This document shows, piece after piece, positions 9,301 to 20,430 of a stretch of DNA of 64,000 bases. The position numbers and the translations under genes were made by a program. The notes beneath the pieces are model-generated. The model saw only the letters and a program-made list of their open reading frames with translations. It was not told the origin of the DNA and searched no databases. Each line of letters opens with the position of its first letter. The first letter of the stretch is position 1. Source of the stretch: Terriglobia bacterium (GTDB lineage Bacteria; Acidobacteriota; Terriglobia; Bryobacterales; Bryobacteraceae); NCBI GenBank assembly GCA_020073615.1, contig JAIQEX010000003.1, positions 1 to 64,000 on the forward strand. Reading direction: 5' to 3'.

Positions 9301-10462
9301 CGGCGGCCGCTCCCGGCTGGCCACCGCGCTCATGGTGGCGCAACTGGCGCTGTGCGCCATTCTGTCGATCGGCGGCGGGCTCGCCTGGCGCTCGCTCGGT
9401 CTGATCGACACGGCCGATTTGGGATACAACCGGGACCATGTCCTGCTCGCTGGCGTCAACGCTGCCGGCGTTCCGGCGGCTGATATTCTGCCGCGGATCC
9501 GGCAACGGCTCACCGCTGTGCCGGGGGTCGTCTCCGTTTCCTGGTCCATCGCCGCGCCTCCCCACAGTCACCCCGGAATGGCCGTGCCCGCGCGTGCCGC
9601 CGGTTCCGATCGATTCGTTCCCACCGATGTCACCCTGGCCGGCCCGGGCTATCTGCGCACCCTTGGCGTCCCTCTTCTCGCGGGACGCGACATCGCGGCC
9701 GCGGACCGCGATGCGGCCGTCATCAACCGTAAGCTGGCCGGCGCCCTCTGGCCCAACCAATCCGCGCTCGGGCAAACCCTCACGCTGGCCGGAAGCACCC
9801 TGGTAGTCGTGGGCGTGGTGCCGGACGCCGCGTTCAACGCGGTCGCGTCCGACGGTTCGATCTCGGGCCTCGCCCCAGCGGAACGCCGCCCCTTCCTTTT
9901 TGTGGCCGACCAGGAAACGGCGCAGGAGCGCACCTTTCACATCCGCTACACGGGCGAGTTGGCGTCCGTCGTGCCTGCCGTGCGCGCGGCCATCCGCCAG
10001 GTAGACAACCGTCTCTCGGTCTTCTCGATCCGCACCATGCAGGCCGAGTGGCGGGAGTTCACGTCTCCCATCCGCGCGCTGGTGACCCTGCTGACCCTGT
10101 TTGCCGTTGGCTCGCTGGTGCTTGCCGCGATCGGCCTCTATGCCGTGACGGCGTTCTACACGGCCCGGCGGACCCGCGAATTCGGCATCCGCATGGCGCT
10201 GGGGGCCACGCCGCGCCAGACGTTGCGGGCGGTGCTCCAGGAGTCGGTGTGGCTGACCGTTGCGGGTCTGGCGATCGGGCTCGGGGTCTGCGCCGCGGCC
10301 AGTGGCGCGCTCGCCCGTCTGCTGTTCGGCATTACGCCAACGGATGCCCGGACCTACGTCACGGTCACGATCCTGCTCGCCGCGGTTTCGCTGTTGGCGT
10401 CCTATCTGCCCGCGCGCCGGGCCGCCCGCATCGACCCGATCCAGGCCCTGCGCGAGGATTAA
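6325..10462 (+). pseudogene. Giant ABC-2/ADOP fusion permease, frameshifted
   Basis: Reads as one ~1378-aa protein if one C is removed from the CCC run at 9268-9270. Before the shift the frame gives PALRAWRQELLP and dies at 9483; the +1 frame continues ...SLKAGEHGVIGG to 10462. Residues 1-~550 hold a dozen or so hydrophobic segments, like an ABC-2 permease matching the upstream ATPase. Residues ~570-1378 are an ADOP-type MacB/FtsX permease: DFLGGARILTRAPGLSAAAIAMIALCLG, a MacB periplasmic core, a first FtsX block ([35 protein letters not shown]) and a second (RTREFGIRMALGATPRQTLR). Fusing the two permease types is unusual. The single-base lesion could be real decay or a consensus error. Confidence 0.8.
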
Positions 10463-10469
10463 AAAGAGC

Positions 10470-13194
<2,725 letters not shown>

Positions 13195-13208
<14 letters not shown>

Positions 13209-13428
13209 GGTCTTCGCTATCCATTTCTGTACCGAACGCGGCTTGATTCAGTGCGTCCACGACGGTGCGCACGTCAAGCCCGTTTTTGCGCGCCACGGTT
13301 TCGATATCGCAGTCGTCGCACGGGGAGCGGAAACGGAACTGCTCGAAGACGGGGATCGTTGCCGGATACTGCTGTTTCACGTCGCGTATGATAGTGCTCC
13401 GCCGTATCAACTGATCGAATCGAAACAT
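13195..13428 (-). CDS. DUF1858/ScdA_N-like mini-protein
   Basis: 77 aa, too short for many gene callers. The pattern [18 protein letters not shown] is followed by a CDDC pair ([17 protein letters not shown]) and VVDALNQ. This resembles the DUF1858 / ScdA N-terminal helical domain: 'the pathogen-type' sequence YPExxxVFxxxGxxCxxC, then a helix with xGLDxxxLxxxLN. Such domains occur beside redox or metal-cluster proteins and can bind hydrophobic or thiol-reactive ligands; the function is not settled. It overlaps the start of the acyl-CoA synthetase/GNAT gene, so the two are co-translated. The ATG at 13426-13428 gives the natural N-terminus MFRFDQL. Confidence 0.6.
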
Positions 13429-13522
13429 AGTTGGAACCTGTTCGGTAAGCCCCATTTTACCAAATGGCGGCCTCAGGCCTTGCAGCAGGTTGTGGCGCAG
13501 CGCCGTGCGATGATGTTGGGCG

Positions 13523-14227
13523 ATGCCTACCACGCCGCACGTTGAAAAGCACTTTGAAGCCACCGCGACGGTCCGGGACGTAGTGATCGGGATGTCCGAC
13601 GGCCTGACGGTGCCGTTCGCCCTGGCGGCGGGCCTGACCGGAACGGCGGCGGCCACCAGCACCATCGTAGTGATTGCCGGCCTCGCGGAGATTGCCGCAG
13701 GCTCCATCGCCATGGGGCTGGGCGGCTATCTGGCTGCGCGCACCGACCGCGACCACTACCTGTCGGAGCGCGAGCGCGAGATTCGGGAGACGGTGGAGGT
13801 GCCCGAAAAAGAGGCCGAAGAGGTGGCCGATGTTTTTCGCGGTTACGGCATGTCGGAGGGGGACATCGCGCCGGTGGTGGCGGCCATTCGCGCCGATCAG
13901 AACCGCTGGGTGGACTTCATGATGCGCTTTGAGCTGGGCTTCGAGGAGCCGGATCCCAAGCGCGCGCGCAACAGCGCGGCCACGATCGCGATTTCCTACA
14001 TCCTGGGCGGGCTGGTGCCGCTGGCGCCGTACATGTTGGTGCGTACCCTATACGATGCGCTGGCGGTTTCGGTGGTGGTGACGCTGGCCGCGCTATTTGT
14101 GTTCGGATATGTCAAGGGCAAGCTGACGGGCATACACCCGCTACGCGGCGGCTTGCAGACGGTCGTCATTGGGGGTCTGGCGTCGGCGGTGGCGTTCGGG
14201 CTGGCGAGGCTGATCGGACAGGGGTGA
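13523..14227 (+). CDS. VIT1/CCC1 family metal transporter
   Basis: 234 aa with five predicted membrane segments. The hallmark first segments are present: DVVIGMSDGLTVPFALAAGL, then GLAEIAAGSIAMGLGGYLAAR. The cytosolic acidic, metal-binding stretch with EREREIRETVEVPEKEAEEV follows, and three C-terminal helices end in LARLIGQG. VIT/CCC1 proteins move Fe2+ or Mn2+ out of the cytosol, often into a store; in bacteria they probably protect against iron overload. The last 88 bp, coding the end of the last helix, recur at 17690-17776 on the far side of an R-M gene. Transcribed divergently from the Pat-like pair. Confidence 0.9.
   Translation: MPTTPHVEKHFEATATVRDVVIGMSDGLTVPFALAAGLTGTAAATSTIVVIAGLAEIAAGSIAMGLGGYLAARTDRDHYLSEREREIRETVEVPEKEAEEVADVFRGYGMSEGDIAPVVAAIRADQNRWVDFMMRFELGFEEPDPKRARNSAATIAISYILGGLVPLAPYMLVRTLYDALAVSVVVTLAALFVFGYVKGKLTGIHPLRGGLQTVVIGGLASAVAFGLARLIGQG
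14138..14225 (+). repeat. Direct repeat, left copy (3' end of VIT gene)
   Basis: 88 bases inside the 3' end of the VIT gene, matching 17690-17776 with about four substitutions and one G indel (GGGGG versus GGGG). The left copy keeps the reading frame of the transporter intact. Together the two copies bracket 3.5 kb with one restriction-modification gene, as expected of an element integrated at a gene's 3' end. Confidence 0.85.
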
Positions 14228-14318
14228 GGGGCGGCGTGAACGAGGCTGTGGCAATATATGATTTGCTGCAAAACGCCGGGACCTTTCGAGGATGTGGGCC
14301 AGGGGGCTACCGAGAGAC

Positions 14319-17300
14319 ATGAAACTGACCATCGACTCGGCGATTGCTGCTTTCGGAGCCGAAGCCAAGGAAAAACTATCGAACCCGGCAGCCACTGGGC
14401 AGCCGGAGGACCAACTCCGCGCGCCATTCGAGGGTCTGCTCGCGGACCTGGCGGAGCTTTCACGCCTGCCGAAATCGGCCGTAGCCGCCGTAGGTGAATC
14501 GTCGATCGGCGATCTGAAGACCCGTCCCGACTACGCGATCACCGTTCACAGAGCGCTTGTAGGGTTCGTTGAACTGAAATCACCGGGCAAGGGCGCCGAT
14601 CCGAGGAAGTTCAAGGACCCGCACGACAAAACGCAGTGGGACAGACTACGTTCCCTCCCTAACCTGATCTACTCTGACGGCAACGCATTCAGCCTTTGGC
14701 AAAACGGCGAGTTGGTGGATTCGGTGGTCAGTTTGATCGGAGACATCGAATCTTCGGGCGCCAAACTGGAAGCGCCACCCGGCCTTTTGAATCTTTTCGA
14801 AACCTTCCTGCGTTGGGAGCCCGTGCCACCGCGGAGTGCCCGGGATTTGGCTCACACTACTGCCCGCCTCTGCCGGCTATTGCGGGATGAAGTGACAGAG
14901 CAGTTGGCCATGGGAAGTGAAGCCCTCACCGGGCTGGCCGCGGATTGGCGGAAGCTGCTTTTCCCCGATGCGACCGACGAGAGATTCGCCGACGGATACG
15001 CGCAGGCGGTTACGTTCGGCTTGCTTATGGCGCGAGCCAAGGGAATCGGGCTTGCGGCTGGACTTCAGCAGGTCGCCGGTGAACTAAGTCAGACAAGCTC
15101 CTTAATCGGCGGAGCACTCAGGCTACTGACCGATAATGCGGAGAACCAGGCCACGCTCAAGACATCGCTAGGAACTCTGACACGAGTGCTTGACGCAGTC
15201 GACTGGTCGAAGATCAGCAAAGATAAGCCGGACGCATGGCTCTATTTCTATGAAGACTTTCTGGATGTTTACGATCACCAACTGCGGAAGCAAACCGGTT
15301 CCTATTACACACCGCCTGAAGTTGTCGGCGCGATGGTCGCACTGGTAGACGAGGCGTTGCGGACGCCCCGTTTCGGACTTCACGCGGGGCTAGCCTCGCC
15401 TTCGGTTACGTTAGCCGATCCCGCCATGGGCACCGGCACCTTCATTCTCGGCGTCCTTGGGAAGATAGCTGAAACCGTCAGGGCGGACGAAGGGGAAGGT
15501 TCGGTGAGAGGCGCGATCGCCGCCGCCGTCAAGCGCCTGGTAGCGTTCGAGATGCAACTGGGCCCTTTCGCAGTCGCGCAGTTGCGAATTCTCGCGGAGA
15601 TCGTAAACCTTGCGGGCGCGGCGCCGGCGACGCCAGTCCGAGTGTTCGTCACCGATACGCTCGGAAATCCTCATGACGATGAAGGATGGATTCCCGGAAT
15701 ACTGGCCCCGATTGCCAAGTCGCGCAAAGAAGCGAACAAGATTAAGAGAGAAGAGCCAATCACCGTTGTGATCGGGAACCCGCCTTATAAGGAGAAGGCC
15801 AAGGGGCGCGGCGGTTGGGTTGAAAGTGGAGATAAGAATGCCAAGGAAAGGCCCCTGCTGGCAGATTGGATGCCACCCCGCGAGTGGGGTGCAGGGGTCC
15901 ACAGCAAGCACCTGCGCAACCTGTATGTCTACTTCTGGCGTTGGGCCACGTGGAAGGTCTACGACCATGACCCTGCCAATAAGTCGGGCATCGTTTGCTT
16001 CATTACGGTAGCCGGCTTTCTCAACGGACCGGGCTTTCAGAAGATGCGCGATTATTTGCGTCGAACCTGTGACGACATTTGGGTGGTCGACTGCTCTCCG
16101 GAGGGTCACCAGCCGGAAGTCAATACGCGCATCTTTCAAGGCGTTCAACAGCCGGTTTGTATTGTCCTGGCCTCGCGCTCCGCCAAGAGCAAAGCCGACA
16201 CTCCAGCAAGAGTAGTCTTCCAGGCTCTTCCCAACGGCCATCGACTGGACAAGTTCAAGGCACTCGGGGCCTTGAGGCTGGAAAGTAAGGCGTGGATGAA
16301 GTGCCCGTCCGGCTGGCGCGCGCCTTTCCTGCCAGAGTCGCAGCGAGCCTGGGCGACTTACCCCAAGCTGGAAGACTTCTTCGTTTACAACGGCTCGGGA
16401 GTGATGCCAGGCCGTACCTGGATCATTGCGCCTGATGCCGAGTCGTTAGAGCGGCGTTGGGAGAAGCTCGTCCATGCGCCAGTGGATCAGAAGGAGGTGC
16501 TCTTTCATCCGCACCTCTCCGGTGACAGGCACAGCAGGCGAGTGGTGCGGGATGGCCTCTCCGGATACGGGGCGCCGACCAAGACAGTTGCCGACGAGCG
16601 TGGTTGCTGTATCAAGCCCGTACGTTACGGGTTTCGCTCCTTCGATCGGCAATGGATTATTCCCGACAATCGCGTTATCAACCGTCCCAACCCGGAACTG
16701 TGGGAATCGCGATCGGACGAGCAGGTCTATCTGACGGCGCTTTCGCGAACGTCGCCTTCCTCGGGACCAGCGCTTACTTTCACCGGCTTTGTTCCGGATC
16801 TAGATCACTATAACGGTAGAGGCGGGCGCGTCTTCCCCCTCTGGACGGATCAGAAAGCATCCGACCCAAATCTGCCTCTAAAGCTCCTGTCGTTTCTGGC
16901 TCAGAAGTATGGAACTGAAGTGAATGCCGAGGATATCGTCGCCTACATCGCAGGAGTCGCCGCCCATCCGGCCTTCACCGCGCGCTTTCAGGAGGACCTC
17001 TCGACGCCGGGGTTGCGAATCCCTCTTACAAGCGAGCGGGAAACCTTCGCCGAGGTCGCCGGTCTTGGGCGCACTATCATATGGCTCCATACTTTCGGCG
17101 AGCGTATGACTGACCCGCAGAAAGGGCGGCCAGCCCAACCGCCGCGACTCCCACCGGTAAGGATGCCTCGTATTCCAAAGGCAGGCGCGATTCCCCAGCA
17201 ACCAGCGGCAATGCCGGACTCGATCAACTACGACGCCGGCAAGAGAAGGCTGCTAGTCGGGCAAGGATACGTCGAAAACGTCGAGCCTGGAGTGTGGCTG

Positions 17301-17648
17301 TATGAGGTTTCGGGCAAGCAGGTCCTGCTGCAGTGGTTCAGTTACCGCCAGGCCCACCGGGAGCGGCCGATCATCGGCGACCGGCGTACTCCATCGCCGC
17401 TAGGCGAAATTCAGCCCGATTACTGGCTTGCGGAATACACGACTGAGCTGATCAACGTGCTGAACGTGCTGGGCTGCCTGTTGGACCTTGAACCGGCGCA
17501 GGCCGTGTTGCTGGAAAGAGTCTGCGCCGGTCCGACAATCCCGGCGGAAGAGTTACTCGCCGCCGGAGCATTACAGGTTCCTACCCAACCGAAGCGCGGA
17601 GTGCCGAAGTCGTTCGGACCAGGACTTTTTGACGCGGTGGGCTTCTGA
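14319..17648 (+). CDS. Single-chain restriction-modification enzyme (Type IIG/ISP-like)
   Basis: 1109 aa. An N-terminal nuclease-like part has a PD-(D/E)xK pattern (D71, then E85-L-K87: RPDYAI...FVELK). A helical segment leads to a gamma-class N6-adenine methyltransferase with motif I DPAMGTGTF (367-375) and motif IV NPPY (487-490). The C-terminal ~450 residues resemble the target-recognition part of Type ISP enzymes. Unlike LlaBIII-type ISP enzymes I see no helicase motifs between nuclease and methylase, so a Type IIG-like mode is more likely. The ATG at 14319 fits the domain start better than 14292. Codon use appears less GC-biased than in neighbours, and it is bracketed by the VIT repeats, so it is probably horizontally acquired. 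Confidence 0.85.
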   Translation: MKLTIDSAIAAFGAEAKEKLSNPAATGQPEDQLRAPFEGLLADLAELSRLPKSAVAAVGESSIGDLKTRPDYAITVHRALVGFVELKSPGKGADPRKFKDPHDKTQWDRLRSLPNLIYSDGNAFSLWQNGELVDSVVSLIGDIESSGAKLEAPPGLLNLFETFLRWEPVPPRSARDLAHTTARLCRLLRDEVTEQLAMGSEALTGLAADWRKLLFPDATDERFADGYAQAVTFGLLMARAKGIGLAAGLQQVAGELSQTSSLIGGALRLLTDNAENQATLKTSLGTLTRVLDAVDWSKISKDKPDAWLYFYEDFLDVYDHQLRKQTGSYYTPPEVVGAMVALVDEALRTPRFGLHAGLASPSVTLADPAMGTGTFILGVLGKIAETVRADEGEGSVRGAIAAAVKRLVAFEMQLGPFAVAQLRILAEIVNLAGAAPATPVRVFVTDTLGNPHDDEGWIPGILAPIAKSRKEANKIKREEPITVVIGNPPYKEKAKGRGGWVESGDKNAKERPLLADWMPPREWGAGVHSKHLRNLYVYFWRWATWKVYDHDPANKSGIVCFITVAGFLNGPGFQKMRDYLRRTCDDIWVVDCSPEGHQPEVNTRIFQGVQQPVCIVLASRSAKSKADTPARVVFQALPNGHRLDKFKALGALRLESKAWMKCPSGWRAPFLPESQRAWATYPKLEDFFVYNGSGVMPGRTWIIAPDAESLERRWEKLVHAPVDQKEVLFHPHLSGDRHSRRVVRDGLSGYGAPTKTVADERGCCIKPVRYGFRSFDRQWIIPDNRVINRPNPELWESRSDEQVYLTALSRTSPSSGPALTFTGFVPDLDHYNGRGGRVFPLWTDQKASDPNLPLKLLSFLAQKYGTEVNAEDIVAYIAGVAAHPAFTARFQEDLSTPGLRIPLTSERETFAEVAGLGRTIIWLHTFGERMTDPQKGRPAQPPRLPPVRMPRIPKAGAIPQQPAAMPDSINYDAGKRRLLVGQGYVENVEPGVWLYEVSGKQVLLQWFSYRQAHRERPIIGDRRTPSPLGEIQPDYWLAEYTTELINVLNVLGCLLDLEPAQAVLLERVCAGPTIPAEELLAAGALQVPTQPKRGVPKSFGPGLFDAVGF

Positions 17649-17689
17649 TACGCAAGTCGTGGCGCACCAGGCAATGAATTGGCTCGACT

Positions 17690-17776
17690 CCGCTGCGCGG
17701 CGGCCTGCAGACGGTCGTCATTGGGGTCTGGCGTCGGCGGTGGCGTTCGGGCTGGCGAGACTGATCGGGCAGGGGT
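17690..17776 (+). repeat. Direct repeat, right copy (displaced VIT 3' end)
   Basis: Second copy of the VIT 3'-terminal sequence, with a 1-base deletion that breaks the reading frame and a few substitutions. It lies 41 bases after the R-M stop codon and just before the stop of the convergent Hsp70 gene. It is best read as the original end of the VIT gene pushed downstream by the insertion, now free to decay. Confidence 0.8.
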
Positions 17777-17790
17777 AGGGACGCCTTTGC

Positions 17791-20430
17791 TCACCCCTCC
17801 GCCAGCACCAGTCCCGATGGAAGCTCCTCGCCGAAGATGCGGCCCAGCGCGCGGTCGTCTTCCGCTTCGCCCTCGAATTCCGCCAGCAGGCGCGCGGCGT
17901 GCGGCAGGGCGGCGAGCTTGCGCTGGACGTTCTCGCGCGTGGCCGGGGGAAGATCGCGCATGGGGTCCTCGGTGCGGCGGGCTAGGGCGGCCAGGGCATC
18001 GCCCGCGCCCGCTATGTTGAGCAGCGCTTCAGTCCAACGCGTGACGGTGGCCGCCGGCACCACTAAGTTGAGCGGCCCGTAGAAGAGCTTGCGCGCGCCC
18101 AGGCGCGAGAGGCACCATAATTCGCTCTCTTTGAAATCGCCCGTTTTCACGCGCTTGACGAGCGCGTCGCCCAGCTCCGTTTTGGTGCCGATGGGCAGCA
18201 GCTCCAGGCTGGCGGCGGTGCGCCACATTTCGCGCAGCAGGGCGGCGTTGATGCGCTGGGGCTTCTTGTTGCCGCGCGGCAGCAGGAACGCGGAAAGGCG
18301 CTGGTACATGTCGGTCTGCTGGTTGCGGTTCAGCCCGCCGGCCAGGCGCCCCCAGAAGATCCACCAGTCGATTTCGCACTGCACCTGATTGCCGAACGCC
18401 AGGCCGGCGGAGTAGACGCGGCGGGCCTGCTCGATGCGGAAATCGTCGCCCGGGTAGCCGAATCCGGGGCGCAGGCAGAAGCCGCACAGGTTGAGCCAGC
18501 GAATCTCGTAAGCGGCGCTTTTCTTGCGGCTGTCGGCGGCGGAGAGGAAGCGGTCGGCCATCTGACGGATGGTGGAAAGCGGCCACGAATTCTTGCCCAG
18601 CCCCATGGTCTGCTCGAGCTTTGCGGGGATCTCTTCGGGCGCCAGCAGCGATTTGCCGCCGAACGCGCTCTCGATCAGTTCGAGCGAAGACTTCAGGGCC
18701 TGCTCGCTGACCACGGCGGCGGCCTTGCGTTCCGCCGTCGCCGAAGCGGCTTGCTTGCGGAGCTCGAACTGGAGGCGCCAGCGGTTGTCGCTGATCTTCG
18801 ATTCGCACCAGGTCTCGAGCGTGCCGATTTCCGTCAGCCGCGCTCCCAGTTTCACGGGGATGAGCCGCTCCTCGGCCTTTTTGCCGAAGCGGATGACGGC
18901 ATGGAGCGGCGCGTGCATGTGGAGGCCCGGATCGCCCGCGGGAAACTCGATCACGTCGCCGAGCTTGTCCTCGGTGCGCGTCAGCGAGCTGTACAGGCGA
19001 AACGAAACGGGCCGGTTGGCGACGAGCTGGAGCGCGTCGTTATCGATCTCGATGGCCGCGCCCTCCTCGGCGCCGCGGGGCACCAGGCACACGGTGGGGA
19101 ATATGCCGTCGCGCGGCTCGCCGAGCGCGATGTAATAGGTACGCGGGAGGCCGCCGCGCACCAGCACGCCGCTGCCCGTGGAGCGCACGTAGGAGTAGTA
19201 GGCCGCGCCGCGCGCCACGGCGAGATCGAGCTCGCTGTTCTCCAGGATTTCGGGGCGCCGGCCGTACCACCGGCCCACCACATCGGCCACGCGCTCGCGC
19301 AGGATTTCGGGAATGAAGAAGCCGCCATTAAAGAGGATGGCGTCGGGCACCTGGCCGGTGGGTTCGAGAAAGGCGTTCAGGTGGCGCGTGACCGCGGGAT
19401 CGGAGACATAGGGCAGGCCAAGCTCGCGGAAGAGGCTGCGCTTCTCCTCCTTGGGCGCTTCGCCGCGTTCCGTGAACGGCAGGAAGCCTTCGAGCGCGAG
19501 CTCGAGCGCCTCTTCGCGCGTGATCTCGGTCTTGAGCGAGCGGCCGATCAGCGCCGAGCCGGAGCCCAGCACGGTGATCTCCACGCTCTGCAGGTTGGGA
19601 TCGTTGAGCAGCTTCTCCTTGGCGCCGGAACACTGGCGGCGCAGGCCGCTGCGCTGGCGAATGGAGAGCGGCACGCCAAGCTTGGTTTCCACCAGCCAGG
19701 CGAGCGTGAGGTCCAGGTTGTCGCCGCCCAGCAGGAGGTGCTTGCCCACGGCGGTGCGCGTGAAGTCCACCAGGTCGCCGGCGCGCGAGACGCGGATGAG
19801 GCTGAAATCGCTGGTGCCGCCGCCCACGTCGCACACCAGAACCACCTGGCCGTCGAAGAGCTTTTTGCGCGACTGCGCCAGGTTGTTGGCGATCCACGAG
19901 TAGAAGGCCGCGGCCGGCTCTTCGAGCAGCGTCAGGCGCTCCAGCCCGGCGTCGCGCGCGGCCATGACGGTGAGTTCGCGCGCTTCCTCATCGAACGAGG
20001 CGGGTACGGTGAGGACGATCTCCTGGCCGGCCAGCGGCTCACTCTGCGCGCGGTCCCACTCCTCGCGGAACTTGGCGATCAGGCGCGCGGAGACCTCGAC
20101 GGGCGAAAGCACGCGGCCGGTCTCGGGCGAATCCCAGGGCAGGATTTTGGCGGTGCGGTCCACGTCGGGGTTGGACAGCCAGGACTTGGCCGAATGCACC
20201 AGCTTGGTGGGCACCAGCGCGCCCTGGTCGCGGGCATATGCGCCCACCGGCTGCCCTTCTTCGAGGAAGAGGAACGAGGGCAGCGTGCGGCGCGGCTCGA
20301 CGCGCCCGGCAGCGACCAGTTGCGGCGTTTCGAAAATGTGGAGCGGGGGGAAGTCGCGGCCCTCGGCCTCACGCTCGTCGATGTAGGCGAGGGCGGAGTT
20401 GGTGGTGCCGAGATCGATGCCGACCTTCAT
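17791..20430 (-). CDS. Hsp70-family protein with C-terminal DUF3731
   Basis: 879 aa. The start MKVGIDLGTTNSALAYID is at 20430 and forms an ATGA overlap with the preceding Hsp70 gene. The actin-like ATPase has phosphate-1 GIDLGTTNS (4-12), phosphate-2 VCDVGGGTSDFSLI (~200) and a LLLGGDNLDLTLA region. The peptide-binding domain of DnaK is not recognisable. The last ~240 residues instead carry a WLNLCGFCLRPGFGYPGDDFR / IDWWIFWGRLAGGLN region that I associate with DUF3731, a domain known behind Hsp70-like ATPases. It likely works with the two upstream genes as one module. Its client is unknown, and it is not canonical DnaK because no grpE or dnaJ is adjacent. Confidence 0.88.
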   Translation of the reverse strand: MKVGIDLGTTNSALAYIDEREAEGRDFPPLHIFETPQLVAAGRVEPRRTLPSFLFLEEGQPVGAYARDQGALVPTKLVHSAKSWLSNPDVDRTAKILPWDSPETGRVLSPVEVSARLIAKFREEWDRAQSEPLAGQEIVLTVPASFDEEARELTVMAARDAGLERLTLLEEPAAAFYSWIANNLAQSRKKLFDGQVVLVCDVGGGTSDFSLIRVSRAGDLVDFTRTAVGKHLLLGGDNLDLTLAWLVETKLGVPLSIRQRSGLRRQCSGAKEKLLNDPNLQSVEITVLGSGSALIGRSLKTEITREEALELALEGFLPFTERGEAPKEEKRSLFRELGLPYVSDPAVTRHLNAFLEPTGQVPDAILFNGGFFIPEILRERVADVVGRWYGRRPEILENSELDLAVARGAAYYSYVRSTGSGVLVRGGLPRTYYIALGEPRDGIFPTVCLVPRGAEEGAAIEIDNDALQLVANRPVSFRLYSSLTRTEDKLGDVIEFPAGDPGLHMHAPLHAVIRFGKKAEERLIPVKLGARLTEIGTLETWCESKISDNRWRLQFELRKQAASATAERKAAAVVSEQALKSSLELIESAFGGKSLLAPEEIPAKLEQTMGLGKNSWPLSTIRQMADRFLSAADSRKKSAAYEIRWLNLCGFCLRPGFGYPGDDFRIEQARRVYSAGLAFGNQVQCEIDWWIFWGRLAGGLNRNQQTDMYQRLSAFLLPRGNKKPQRINAALLREMWRTAASLELLPIGTKTELGDALVKRVKTGDFKESELWCLSRLGARKLFYGPLNLVVPAATVTRWTEALLNIAGAGDALAALARRTEDPMRDLPPATRENVQRKLAALPHAARLLAEFEGEAEDDRALGRIFGEELPSGLVLAEG

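Noticed and set aside
17690-17776. Small gene made from the right repeat
   Set aside because: It is a frame-broken copy of the VIT 3' end, not an independent gene.
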